Source: Acanthaster planci (Eukaryota > Echinodermata > Asteroidea > Valvatida > Acanthasteridae). From it: a DNA stretch of 31,663 nucleotides. The notes beneath the pieces are model-generated. The model had not been told where the DNA came from. It was given only the letters and a program-made list of their open reading frames with translations, and ran no database searches. A program made the translations under genes and the position numbers. The stretch spans positions 560,446 to 592,108 of the forward strand of contig NW_019091454.1 of the NCBI RefSeq assembly GCF_001949145.1, in the 5' to 3' direction. Below are positions 1-10,641 of this stretch, one piece after another. Position 1 is the stretch's first letter. Every line of letters begins with the position of its first letter.

Positions 1-591
1 TTGGAAGGGTCGGTTTTCGACATTATTTTTCTCGGCGGAATATGCCACATCGAGGTGAAATCGAATTGTAATTTAGTCTGTATACCAGGAATCATTGGGA
101 AATAGGGAGTTTTGATGGATTGGAGCAGCAAAGCAGCTGCACTTTAAGTATTAGTCTATAAAATATATATTGTCTGGAGGGCCCTCTGGAAATCCTGTGT
201 TGCTGTGTGCTTTTTGTGTGTGTGTTAAATTTGTCTTCATTTTAGTTTACTGGGTTTTTTTGGGTCAGTCGCTGCCCATTTGGGGCAACTACACATGCAC
301 AATCAGTTTTTCTGTGACATCACAGCCATGTGCATTTATTTGGGCCTACCAGCTTTGCCGTGCTGGCCTGTTCTACAATGTACGTTGAGTCGAGACTTTC
401 ACAAGCATTTATTCGCTTGATGTCTTTTTTTTAAGTGTGTGTACTAGAATGCCTTTTATGGAAAACATTTCAATGCTTGATCAAGAAATCGGCTTGTTTG
501 TTGGTTCCATCTGGCTGAAACACGGATGCCTGTGTTAATTTTAGCGTTTTCCATGTGTTCAGGTATAAAGTGGCATCGGCATTTGGGATGA
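1..591. other. No gene recognised
   Basis: Non-coding looking, T-rich DNA. The only open stretch (170-388, plus strand) is short and shows no familiar domain. If the INTS4 assignment further right is correct, this lies inside a later INTS4 intron, because the next INTS4 exon was not found between base 1 and base 2486. Confidence 0.4.
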
Positions 592-1097
592 TATCCTAGT
601 GTTCCAGATCATTTGAACAGGGGGCTTTTTGGTATCTTTTTCACGAAAGGTGGAAAGTTACTGCCCTTTCATTTGAGATTTTATGAATCATTTGTACTGC
701 AATCTAACTCAGCCAGCAATCTTTGTGATCAAGAGAGAAAATCCTCTGCGGCAGTGAATGGAACATATCTACCTGGTCAGTCAAACAAAGGAGTGCTTGG
801 TGGTGGAATTGATATCCGCGGTCAGGTATTGTTGTGCTTTGAATGTATCAACTTGTTTTATTCCTTTTGCATTGTAATCGGATTTGTAAGCATGGGCCTC
901 TTGATAAGCGATTGTACATGTAAGCCACAATTTTCAGGACATTATCCCACAACTTGCTTAAGACTGTGGTAAATGGAATGCAATGCCGCTGTGCAAGCAT
1001 GTATTTGCAGCACTTCCCTTATTCCCATTCAAAAGGTCAGAGGACTGCGTGTGCGGTTTACGCAAAACACGTTTCTGCTGTCAGCCAACCCTGATCG
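592..1097 (+). other. Possible pair of exons, unidentified
   Basis: An open frame runs from 592 to 972. Its part up to 825 looks coding (ending GVLGGGIDIRGQ) and is followed by a GT at 826. A good acceptor (ttttcag, ending at 937) opens a second stretch that ends at a consensus donor (GTAAGT) at 1098. If the two are spliced in phase, the second adds only seven residues (DIIPQLA) before a stop. In the other frame of the second stretch a Cys-rich sequence is open to about 1090. I recognise no family. This could be the end of a small plus-strand gene nested in an INTS4 intron, a transposon remnant, or chance. Confidence 0.15.
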
Positions 1098-1237
1098 GTA
1101 AGTGTATTGAGGATGTCCTGCACTTTAAATCAATAAGTGTGTATTGCGCTAACGTGTGTAATCCATGTATTGTGTCATTGTGTGAACATTTATTCTGGCT
1201 TTAATTATATATACAAATATATAAAAAGTAAATACAC

Positions 1238-1870
1238 TATGCCTAGAGGTAAGGGAAAACCTGGAGAAAGACCCAACTGGGGAAAGTCTAGGCAAAGCTC
1301 AAAGGGCAGTCAGCAAACCTGCGCAAGACTGAAATGAAAATATGAAAACGGACTTCAAAGGATTAAAGGGAACAGTCTTACCATTAAGAGCGAGAATGAC
1401 CTCGGGTAGAAAGAATAAAGGTTTGATTGAGAAATGAGACCAAAACAAAGCTTAGTGAAGAAAAACTCTAGAAAATATTGGAGCTTGACAAAAACACATT
1501 CGTAATAGTAATGGCAACAAGAAAAAGGGGAAAATCATGGCGGCTGCATCTGCGGCAGTGACGCAAGTAAGGGCGCACTGCCGGGTGATCGAGAATTTAG
1601 TGAATGGATCAATGGCCTAGGAAATAATGCATTATGTGTATTGGTAATCTGCGTAGGTTGCAGGCAGTAGATTTCCACCTTGATTTTTGTTTATTCCGAC
1701 CCAAATTTGATAGGCTTCTTAGAATCACCAGGAGCAATTTGAAAACAAAATTGTCCTCTATTGTTCAGGGTCCCAAAATGAATGCAAAAACAAACTCCCA
1801 CCCATACACCCAGGGAAGGAGAAGGCAGACACAGTGTGCCCCACCAACGAACATAATTACACATGCAGGT
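1238..1870 (+). other. Possible decayed ORF start, otherwise featureless
   Basis: An ATG at 1240 opens a short, very basic peptide (MPRGKGKPGERPNWGKSRQ...) that stops after 32 residues. Basic, glycine-rich starts of this kind occur in retroelement ORF1/gag proteins, but the following frames are broken and nothing else matches. I list it only as a possible remnant; chance is at least as likely. Confidence 0.12.
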
Positions 1871-2486
1871 TAAAATACTGGCAATTCAATGCGATGCACC
1901 ACCTGAAGGTTGCCATGGATAGGATTTTGCTGTGCATTGTGGGAAAACGGTCAACAAAAGTTCTGTGTGCAGGCTGTACTGTGCATGGAAATTGAATGAA
2001 AACTGGAAAAAATGAAAAGCCATCCATTTTTGGCTGACCATATACTTGAAAATGACCTCTCCATAACCACCTCTTGGTGCGCATACTGTATTGTGAATCA
2101 CCGATATTGACTGCTTCACCCCAATTCTTTCATTTTTCAAGTTCAAATGGCATCAACATCCATAGGAATACATGTACATATCCTCATCTCTTGATTCCAC
2201 TGGAGTTGTGATCCTGTTTAGCTTTTCTCCTGTCAGCCAAGAACAAGTTTCCATTGCATTTCTTTTCAAAATTGTCAAATGGGTGTACAAATTGCATGCA
2301 GTTTGATACCAGTTTAGGAATAGGCTCTAAAGGGCAGATCCCCATATCCATTAATTGTTCTACATGCTTTCCCTTGAGAACATTGGCATGTAAATACTTG
2401 AAGGTCAATTTTGAAGAAGAAATGATCCATTAGATCTGACTGAATAGGGACATGTAAATGCAGACACATGTATAATAAAGACTAAC
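1871..2486. other. INTS4 intron, no exon found
   Basis: Intronic sequence immediately 3' of the INTS4 exon in gene orientation. The next expected INTS4 segment (the HEAT repeat containing LLGNLG in the human protein) was looked for on the minus strand and is not present, so that exon must lie left of the window. Minus-strand open frames here show no recognisable protein. Confidence 0.4.
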
Positions 2487-2593
2487 CTGTTTTGCAGCTT
2501 CTACCATTTTGTCATGAATATCAGCATGGTCAAACAAAGATCGTCCAAGGGAAGTCAGACTTGATAATAACTGTACTTTCACTCTGTGGGACT
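2487..2593 (-). CDS. INTS4: Integrator complex subunit 4, internal exon (HEAT repeat)
   Basis: INTS4 is a HEAT-repeat scaffold of the nuclear Integrator complex, which cleaves snRNA and other RNA polymerase II transcripts; with INTS9/INTS11 it forms the cleavage module. This 107-base minus-strand exon follows an acceptor (ctattacag) and ends at CAG|gttagt. It encodes SHRVKVQLLSSLTSLGRSL then FDHADIHDKMVEAAKQ, which lines up with human INTS4 beginning SHQVLAQLLDTL and ending RLVDVACK. It starts with two bases that complete the codon left by the exon ending at 15892, and it ends in phase 0, so it follows that exon directly. The recognition rests on remembered human sequence, and the identity is moderate. 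It could be another HEAT protein, but two adjacent, phase-matched segments both fitting the same place makes INTS4 the best call. Confidence 0.72.
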
Positions 2594-2894
2594 CTGTAAT
2601 AGACATACATCGACACATTTAATAATTGCAAAAAAGAGCACACAGTTACTTTGGACCATGTCATAGCCAGTGGGGGAGGAGGAAATTCTTCCCCCCCTTT
2701 CGCGGAACTCAACTGTCAAATGCCTGATGTCTTTTTTGGCATGCATGTGAAGACACTCCTTATCAGTACAAATGTGAAGTTTTAACTCAATCTGACATAC
2801 ATTATGGTATAGTTGTTATGGTCATTTGAATTTGAGGACCTCAAATTGTGATGTTTACAAAAGGGTTGTATTCAGAATTTGTAAAAAACATCCT

Positions 2895-3275
2895 ATCCTC
2901 TACAATTCAACCCCCACCATCCCTTATCTACCATGTCTACTTTGACTCCACCCCTAATCCCATCTATCTCCAATCCCACATCCATCCATATCCTACTCCA
3001 CCTGTCCATCATCATGTCCATCTCTTACTCTGCCCCTCCCCGTCATCCTATCTCTTTCTCTGCCCCCTCCCCATCATTCCCTTTACTTCTTATTCCACCC
3101 CTGCCTATCATCCCACTAATCCAGCCCAACCATTATGCCAACCTTATCCAGCATTTCATCCACTTTCTACATACATTTACTTTGTTCCCATGATCCTCCT
3201 CCTACAGATACCCCTCCCCAAACAAACATCCTAATCTGTCACTTGGAGTCCCCTCCCCCATCCCTCACAATTTTC
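2895..3275 (+). repeat. G-poor, C/T/A-rich low-complexity tract
   Basis: About 380 bases in which G is nearly absent on the plus strand, with many CCC/TCC/CATCC runs. Long open frames in three phases (for example 2848-3234) are by-products of the missing G, since few stop codons can form; they encode low-complexity Pro/Ser/His/Tyr peptides. I see no perfect repeat unit. In the INTS4 transcript (minus strand) it would be a G/A-rich, C-poor intronic tract. Confidence 0.7.
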
Positions 3276-3465
3276 CCACATAATATACATGTACATGTAC
3301 GTTTGTATGTGTCTAAACACTGTCTTTACATATACATGTACATTTAATACAGGAGTGCTCAGTACATAAGAACTGTATATACTACAGGGTTAGTACACAA
3401 TACAACTCAAAATATTCATCACTTCCAGCCGGGGGCTCCGGTACCGGAGGCATAGGCCTTATATT

Positions 3466-3730
3466 TGTGGCCGGGGTCTCCAAAATGGAACTTTACTAAA
3501 AAAAAAAGTTGCTGGGCATTTCTTAAAAAGTTTGGTGCTGTCAGTTAATAGGTTTAGGCCCTCATTGGAGGTAAATAAATTGGTCTAAGGCAATAATGGG
3601 TTGCTGGGGCCGGAGAATTGGGACTTTATTTTATAACCGGGGTGACCGAACTTATAAAAGCCTGTAATAAAATTACGAGCTGCTGAGAGCTGCCGGGCAC
3701 TGCCAATCAATCCCCGTATTCTTTCAGAGC
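3466..3730 (+). repeat. Degenerate ~175-bp direct repeat upstream of piggyBac
   Basis: Two related blocks share GGCCGGGGTCTCC / AACCGGGGTGACCGA, then CTTTACTAAA / CTTATAAAAG, then GTTGCTGGGCA / AGCTGCCGGGCACTG and TGTCAGTTAAT / TGCCAATCAAT. They lie between the G-poor tract and the transposase, so they may be 5' non-coding parts of the piggyBac element. The GC-rich palindrome GGGCTCCGGTACCGGAGGC at 3433 precedes them. Confidence 0.35.
3653..3660 (+). promoter_or_regulatory. TATA box candidate for the piggyBac transposase
   Basis: TATAAAAG, a strong match to the eukaryotic TATA element, lies about 300 bases upstream of the first recognisable transposase codons and on the same strand. It is placed by sequence and position only. 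In an AT-leaning genome one such match can occur by chance. Confidence 0.25.
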
Positions 3731-3960
3731 AGAGCGCTGACATTAGTGGGGGTCATCCATGTCTTGTTTGTGCAGAACGCTATTGTTCATGCTGCCGGGC
3801 GCTCGTAGCGGATTATCACTGCACTGAAGACAAAGCGCGGGCTGTGCGGGCTCATTATGCACCTGTGCCCCTTGAATGACTCGGCCTGGGCGCTGCTGGC
3901 CCTTGCCACGTTGACTGACAGGGCTCGGCCCTCGCTGCTTGAAAATAAAATTGCCATACA

Positions 3961-5582
3961 GTGGCTGCATGTGTGCATATTGGGTATCGTGTTATATCTG
4001 GAGAGTCTGGTTCTTCCAGTGAAAGCGAGTTTTATCTGAGTTCAGACGAAGGTTCTTCGTCTTCTTCATCACCGCCGTCACCTGCTCAAGTACAGAAATT
4101 ATCAGTGATGTACCCTTGGCAGTATATGCCAAGCGCAAGAGACAGTCCCCGACACAGACTGCCGCGTCGACCAGCAGCAGTGCCGCACCGCTCCGGTGGA
4201 CAGATGAAGTACGGCTTCACCAGTAATGGTGGTGCCATCGATCCCCACCTGAATCGCAGCTTGACTTGCAGTGAAGCCTTTGAACTGTTTTTTGACGACA
4301 TTCTCTACAACAAGATAGTGCAAGACACCAACCGGTATGCCGTGCAGAGGCCCGCTACGACATCGGCGCACATGCTATCATGGACTGATCTGAACACTAG
4401 AGAACTGAAATCCTTTCTGGGCCTTTGCATAATGACGGGCATTGCGAAGCACCCCACCCTTCACAGTTCTGGTCCACTAACGCACTACTGAAGATGAGCC
4501 TATTCCCGTCCGTCATGCCTTGAGATCGCTTCCTTGCCATCCTGCAGTCCCTGCACTTCAACGATAACACCGCCATGCCGGAGGACTGTACTGACCGCCT
4601 CTTCAAAGTGCGCCCAGTCATCGACCATCTTGCTCAGAAGTCTGTCACTGTCTACGTTCCTCGACGGGACATTTCCGTCGACGACTCCCTGTTGAACTTC
4701 TACGGGCATCTCTGCTTCACTATCCACAACCCCAGAGAGGGCCCGCTTCGGCATCAAGATGTACAAGTTGTGCCAGAGCACAGGGAGTGCCGCCGGGTAC
4801 TGCCACAACTTCAAAATCTACACTGGCCAAAGTAAAGGAGACCTCCCAGCAACTACACAAGTGATGATGGGCCTGGTGAACGACCTAAGCGGCAAGGACT
4901 ACAACCTTGCCCTCGACCGGGCCTTCAGCAGTCCCGATTTGTTTCGACGACTTCACAACCAGAAGTTCAACGTCGTCGGCACCGTCATGGCGAACAGAAA
5001 AGGGATGCTGAAAGACTTGCAGTCCGTCAAGCTGAAGCGGGGCGAAACAGCCTTCCGGTTGGCCGACCTGGGCGTCAGCGGTTCTCTCCTGGCCATGGCG
5101 TGGTGAGACAAGCGCAACATCCGTATGCGCTCCACCATGCATACGGCAGACATCCGTGGCTCCAGCAAGCAAGACAGAACGGGGAGGAAAAGCAGAAACC
5201 GACCTGCGTCATCGAATACAACGCCCTGATGGGGGGCATTGACAAGAGCGACTAACTAGCGGCAAATCATTGAGCTACTCGTAAGTCCCTCAAATGGTAC
5301 AAGAAGCTCTTCTTCTACCTGCTCGACTTGACGCTGGTGAACAGCTAAGCTACGTATCTGGCCGTTGTTCACCGCCTTTCCTTCCTCGACGACCGCTTGG
5401 GTCTTGTCCGTGAGCTGCTGTTCAACGAGCCCTTGACCGAGTACCGTCCTCAGCACGATACTCCACCAGTCACCAACTCCCGCTTTTTCGGCCAACACTT
5501 CCCCGTGGACTTTGAGAGGACCAGCTATGGCCCGGCAGTGCATATAACGGTTAAAAAAAAGCTCCCAGCAGCAAGTGCTTAA
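3961..5582 (+). pseudogene. Degraded piggyBac (PGBD-type) transposase
   Basis: The family cuts and pastes DNA at TTAA with an RNase H-like catalytic core. The product starts with a Ser/acidic stretch (SGSSSESEFYLSSDEGSSSS, about 4000-4070) typical of piggyBac N-termini. It continues in one frame to 4491, then through at least two frameshifts and several stops. Recognisable blocks in order are: FELFFDDILYNKIV; DRLFKVRPVIDHL; RRDISVDDSLLNFYG (first catalytic Asp region); FGIKMYKLCQSTG; YNLALDRAFSSPDLF (second Asp); and YNALMGGIDKSD near 5218-5253 (third Asp), followed at once by a TAA. The end matches the family's KWYKKLFFYLLDLTLVNS block. The three catalytic aspartates survive although the gene is dead. 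It is visibly more GC-rich than the flanks, and I found no convincing terminal inverted repeats. The strand is opposite to INTS4. Confidence 0.85.
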
Positions 5583-5606
5583 CATTCTACTTTTATAATG
5601 TTTTCA

Positions 5607-5676
5607 TTAACCCTAACCCCCTAGGGTGTATGTAAAATCGTATTGAAATTGGAGGATTTGGGACTGTTAGGGTTAA
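5607..5676. repeat. TTAA-bounded mini-repeat, copy 1 (62 bp)
   Basis: TTAA, then 62 bases, then TTAA. The ends are an inverted repeat (TTAACCCTAAC / GTTAGGGTTAA). It lies 25 bases after the piggyBac stop codon. TTAA is the piggyBac target, so this could be the element's right end or a tiny non-autonomous derivative. The ends also resemble two units of telomeric CCCTAA. A second copy lies at 7178-7240. Confidence 0.5.
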
Positions 5677-6603
5677 ATTCATAAGTTTCTAAGTATTAAT
5701 GCCATATAAGACTATTTACACACTGAGGGAATTCCAGGAGGAAGCAAACATTAATGGCACATTTTAACAACGATGGACTTGCAAGGAAAAACTTTAGCAA
5801 TTGAGAACGGATGGACAGACGGCCCTACGGCCCAACAGACAGATAGAAGAGGGAAATCGGTAGAGGCTTGCATTCGTTTCGCCAACAATTCAGTAGTAAA
5901 TAACCCTGAAGCACTGAACACTTTTTATTATTTTATTTATTTAACCTTACATGTACATGACAAGGTATGCACAATTACATACATGTATTGTCTAATTTTT
6001 TAACTCAATAATTTTTCTTTCCTTTGGGAGTTTCCCAACTGAGCTCCTGTGCACATATGGCCAACACAGGAAGTAAGTACATTGAACAGGAACTTGTTGC
6101 ATCGGCTCAGTGCGCCCCACATGCCACATGTGCATGAACCTGTTGATGCACGTGGTACATTCCCACCTATGAACCATCTTTGCTTTGTCACAGCACGCCT
6201 TCTCTTGTTCACACTCAATGCCGATTGGTAATACAAATACATAAAACTTTATGGAAGTAACAAATTGGTTTGAGTTAACTGAACTAGATGTGTGTCACAA
6301 TAGTCATTGTTATACCACTGCAATAGTTAACAATAGTTTATTGGTCAAGAAGACATCATGTGATATGCCGCAAACATGCATGCACACGTACCTTGGATTA
6401 ATCAAAAGTATGAGTGATGTACAGTCCGTACCCCACAAGCTACATCACCTTGATCTTTCTGACAATCGAAAATATCATTTCCACTGTTTTGATTATTGAA
6501 TTCAAAACTTGCAAGCAATAAACCAGTTAAATGATTAAGTACGGGCCTATGTGCCTGTGAAATTAGGCCATGCATCAGGCAAAATATTGTGTGGGCCCGG
6601 TGT
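5677..6603. other. No gene recognised
   Basis: Intronic, AT-rich sequence with scattered ACATGTA words (for example near 5948 and 5983). Open frames on both strands are short and unlike any protein I know. Confidence 0.4.
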
Positions 6604-6694
6604 GGGTAAAGTGATGCATGGGCTAAGTGGCAAATGGGTGAAGAGGCAAATGGGCAAAGTGGTAAATGGGTGAAGTGACAATGGGCAAAGTGAC
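6604..6694 (+). repeat. 16-bp minisatellite, about six units
   Basis: Imperfect tandem units of 16 bases with the pattern GGGYRAAGTGGCAAAT, for example GGGCTAAGTGGCAAAT (6620), GGGTGAAGAGGCAAAT (6636) and GGGCAAAGTGGTAAAT (6652). One unit is 15 bases and the last is partial. It is G-rich on the plus strand. Confidence 0.8.
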
Positions 6695-7177
6695 TGTGAC
6701 TGCCACTTCTGTTTCATCCTTAGTTCAGGATTTTAAATGAGCCAATTTTGCTGTAATTTCACTGAAATAATGTAAGCAGATGTTGGTAAATCACATTGTT
6801 CTTTTGTATCCATGAAATCTATTACTAAATTAAATTAATTAATGTCTGTTGTGACAGGGTCGGTGGGTTTTGTACAAACACCATGGACCCTTACACAGCA
6901 GCCAACAATTGTATGGCGTTTCAGGGACAGGTACATGTTCCAACACACATCAGATACAGACGTACATGGAGACACACTGTGCATATACATATACGTGTAC
7001 ATGCACTTTTAGTTTGGTTTCATTTTTTTGTGACCTAATAGCCAAAATATGTTACAGGATAAAAAGAGGCATCATTACTACTAACTTGCCTTTAGTAAGA
7101 CGTGCAAAATATCCTCAGAATGTACATGTACCAAATACTGCATTAAGAGACAGAAACATACATGTTGTTCATGCACA
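6695..7177. other. No gene recognised
   Basis: Intronic filler between a minisatellite and the second TTAA mini-repeat. It has several ACATGTA words (6930-7170) and no protein resemblance. Confidence 0.4.
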
Positions 7178-7240
7178 TTAACCCTAACCGCTAGGGTTGT
7201 ATGTAAAATTGTGTTGAAATTGGAAGATTTGGGACTGTTA
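7178..7240. repeat. TTAA mini-repeat, copy 2
   Basis: Same sequence family as 5607-5676 and same orientation: TTAACCCTAACC, then CTAGGGTTGTATGTAAAATT, ending TTTGGGACTGTTA. The left TTAA is kept, but the right end runs into CTGTTAGCAC instead of GGGTTAA, so the right terminus is lost or mutated. The two copies are 1.57 kb apart, which makes this a dispersed repeat and not a one-off. Confidence 0.7.
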
Positions 7241-7639
7241 CTGTTAGCACAACAAAACAACACCGCAATAGTCTTAAAAAGTTACAAACAAGGGTTTAGA
7301 ATAAAAAAAAATCCTGCTTAAAATATCAATACAAAGGGGGATCAAGCTGTTTTTTAATCGGGCAGTTGCTGCAGGAATCTGTAACATTTTGTAGCTGCAT
7401 GTACATGCATTTCTTTGACATCTACATGTACTATGCTAACAAATCTGGGATGTGATAACAAGAACATATTTTTACTGAGGGCTTGAACAAATTTCATCTG
7501 ACAGCTTAAATTCCTATCTACAATATGAGGTTTGGAATTATGGCCCAATATAATCTTGCAAGCTCTTTTTGGATAGATTTGATTTATTAGATTGTTTATA
7601 AGTAAGACGAGAGTGCAACAAGCTGTCAGGTAGATCCAG

Positions 7640-8220
7640 AGGTGGACCACCCTGGTGAGGGTCCTTGAAGTCTTGGCACAGAAGACATGATTGTCTTGCC
7701 ATGGGAACAGTCTCTTTGCAAGATATCACGCAAATAGCATGAGGTGAATGTTGAGGGTGTCTTCCAACATGCTGCCTTGTGTATGTCCTCCCTCGGAACA
7801 CCCCGGAAGTACATGTATGCCCATGAGGTAGATACCGCACTGATTCATATTTCATACTTCTCTGATGAGGTTTTATCATCTGAGGAGGTCGGCTACACTA
7901 ACAGCCTGTTCAATCGAGGGGGAACTAGGGTTGGCAAGGCCAGAACAGAGCAATGGGAAAAACATGGCAATGCTCTAGTTCGATCTTGGACAGCACTGCC
8001 AAAATCAGGGAAATTAGAGGAAAGGTGTAGGCAAGCATTCCTTCCCAGCTGATAGGGACAGCATCTGTCATCGGGCTTGTGGGTGAGGGAACCTGGTGCA
8101 GAACATTGGTAGTTGAGGATTCTCTGGCAAGACAAACAGGTTGGTATAACTTGTCAAGTAGCTTGTAGGTTGACCTTTTGGTTGATGCTCCCCTGTTCCT
8201 GCCTCTTCGCCCGGACATCA
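7640..8220 (-). pseudogene. DIRS-like reverse transcriptase/RNase H C-terminal remnant
   Basis: DIRS elements are retrotransposons that integrate with a tyrosine recombinase. On the minus strand, QLPMFCTRFPHPQAR (about 8118-8071) leads in a shifted frame into DAVPISWEGMLAYTFPLISL, then AVLSKIELEHCHVF and WPCQP. These follow the order of the region after RNase H in animal DIRS-type polyproteins as I remember it (QLP.FC.R.PHP, DALS.SWEG, P..LIP.VL.KI, AP.WP.QPWF). At least two frameshifts and a stop break it. Downstream (7880-7640) only a loose resemblance remains. There is no RT active-site block in the window, so it is a fragment. The exact superfamily is inferred. Confidence 0.6.
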
Positions 8221-8319
8221 ACTTCTAACCCGGATCTCACGTCCTGCATCTGGACCAGTCTCACCAACACCTAACCTACATGTATTTGGCATTATTCAAA
8301 GATTGTTCTAAGGGGCAGA

Positions 8320-8583
8320 CATTTTGACTCATGGCGGGAAGACCAAGCTACGAATCCTCTTCCAATCGCAGCTAACCTTTTTTATACTTTTCAACTCTGG
8401 CCTACTGGTATCCACATTCAGAAACGACATGTACCATTTGGCCAAAGCGGCTATCCACCAAGGTTTGAACATCCCTGACAACCCGGCAATCCTTCACCTC
8501 CTCAGGGGAATGTTCCAGGAAACTCATCCCATCCTGGAACTTAAGGGATGTTCTGCAACTCCTGACTGGATCTGCATTTGAAC
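8320..8583 (+). pseudogene. DIRS-type tyrosine recombinase, N-terminal core-binding fragment
   Basis: A plus-strand reading frame contains GLLVSTFRNDMYHLAKAAIH, then QGLNIPDNPAILHLLRGMFQ, then PILELKGCSATPDW. This resembles the helical DNA-binding domain of DIRS-element tyrosine recombinases (the VSTIRNYRSAI..IHQGL..P, HLLRGMF pattern). The catalytic R-H-R-Y domain is absent. The reading stops at 8579-8581. It faces away from the RT/RNase H piece on the minus strand 100 bases to the left, whereas in an intact element I would expect both on one strand, so the locus is rearranged or holds two separate fragments. Confidence 0.5.
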
Positions 8584-10641
8584 CCGCAAAGTGGACCTTT
8601 TTCCACTTAAAGGAGATGGGCCATGTTGGGTTAAATTGACTTTATATGATAGCTTTCAACCGTCTTATAAACAATAAGTTGGATTAACCCCTCTTTCATG
8701 TCATTAAATCAGCAAAACAGCAATTTCTGGAATGCTAATGGGGCAGTGATTTGTTCAATTTAATACATTTCTCCCTCAGTGCTTTTACATGCAGTTGCTT
8801 GGAAATGTATAGTTCCATGAACTTTCCCTTTAATTTCTCCAGCTACGGTTTAGAGTCTGGCCTATTATGTGTCTGATCCATTCTGGCTTTAGGCATTTAT
8901 TCCAGATCCTCATTGTTAGAGAGTTTCGTCTTCCTGGCCACTGAAGACAGAAAAATGTGAAATACGTATAGCTTTGCAAATTGAGGGGTTCTTATAAGGA
9001 GTCGGATTGCTTCCTGTGGGTTGGTTTAAGGTGGGAAAAGTTCCGGGAAATAAAGCTCCACTGAGTTGCGATAAAGCCATTAATGTTTGCTGTACATCAC
9101 AATGACAGCTCAATGACCTTTTTTTTTCGACAGGACAAATATCAGTCCAAGATGAAAGTACCGGTGTATCTGGCTTCCCTTGAGAAAACATGTCTCGTTC
9201 GCTAAACTAGTGTTTACCCTTTTCCCTTTGCTCAAATACTGTGCTCCATCCCGGTCAAGTTTACAAAAAATAAAATTTTGTTTGTTTGTAATTTTTTGTA
9301 ATGAATTCACTTTGTCAAAAATGTAACTGGCTTCGGCACTTCAATGCGATGACATCGTACAAACCATGTGGGATCGGAGAGAAAAATGTACGGGCACGTG
9401 TTGCTGAATTGCGGGGACTATTCATGTCAACAGAGGGTGCTTGTTTGCCTGCGATCAGCAATATTTCTAGTGAAAGCATCAATCGAAATTTATCTTGTAC
9501 ATGTACGGGTGGAAGGGGCATTTCTGCAATTTACCATAATTTTACCTTGATAAGGGATATTTACTTTCTTGATATATTAAAAATTTATGGCATTTTACCA
9601 TGGGTATTAGAAGGTACATGTACTCTTCAAAATGTGTTATCATAAATATTTTTAAACAGATTTATTTTGTGCTATTTTAGTTGACTTTTTCCAATATTAT
9701 GTTACCATTTCATCCAAGAATTGATAAATATCATACTCTACATTATTCGAAGGGGTACATCCAGGCAACATGCATGTAAAAAAGCAATACTTTATTTCAC
9801 ACAAAGTTTTACTTGCCTTGGCAGATATTTCATATTGAAACAAAATGTAAATCTTTTTTATTTTATACTCATGTTAGCTTATCCATTAAAACTGCTATAT
9901 CTCAGAAACAGAACACTAATTTCAAAATAAAGGTTTTTACACTTAAAACTTGATTTTCAGACTACAATGAAGAGGATTTTGTTGAAAATTGAAAAACATA
10001 AATCAGACCAAATGTCTGGGTTTTAAACCACTGTGGAATGAGTCTGATATGACGGCACACGCTAACGCTACTGCATTACGTACTGTACATGTCGACGCGT
10101 CGTTGTGCAACGTTAAACAGTCGCTGGATAAAGGACTCCGTCCTATGACATCACGATTCATGGGAATTTCTTCAGACAGAAAAAGTGTCGTGAATAAGCC
10201 TGTTCAATATGGCGATATGATGTTGGTATCGGATATCGTATCGTTCATAAAAACACATAGCGAATATTGTGTAAATCAATATGCCGAAAATTATCATGAT
10301 AAGCTCCAAACGATGTATTGTACATGTACACGCACATGGGGAAGTCAATGCACCGCATGTTGAGCCCTGCATTACCACATTTAAGCCACTCGAATACTAC
10401 TTTGAAAACCTCAAACCACAAATTCACTGTTGGCCGGCCCCAAGCAGCTGCAAGGGTGTTACGAATATGGGGCAGAACGCAGAACCAAACCAACAAACTA
10501 TACGCACATGTACATGTAATGTATTGCACAGCAAACTCTGGCTATTAAAGTCGGCTATCTTGCTCGGGACTCAAAATAGTCATACCTCACACATCTGTAC
10601 ATGTATGCACAAGCACACGCTGCACATGCCCAATGGTTAAG
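8584..10641. other. No gene recognised (about 2 kb)
   Basis: Intronic DNA. Open frames (9301-9645 and 9989-10363 plus, 8916-9191 minus) show no domain, and their composition follows the background. The motif GGTTTTAAACCACTGTG(G)AATGAG at 10018 recurs at 17480, suggesting a dispersed repeat. TACATGTA words occur at about 9497, 9614, 10084, 10319, 10507 and 10599. Confidence 0.4.

Noticed and set aside
938-1090. Cys-rich frame that briefly resembles a Wnt-like segment (NGMQCRC)
   Set aside because: The resemblance stops after the CRC; the expected Wnt Cys pattern does not continue, and the frame does not fit the phase of the preceding open stretch.
2848-3234. 128-codon open frame, Pro/Ser/His-rich
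   Set aside because: It exists only because the tract nearly lacks G, so stop codons are rare in all three frames; the composition is low-complexity and no domain is visible.
5607-5676. True telomeric repeat
   Set aside because: Only about two CCCTAA units at each end of a unique 62-bp core, in inverted arrangement, with a second dispersed copy; better explained as a small repeat element.
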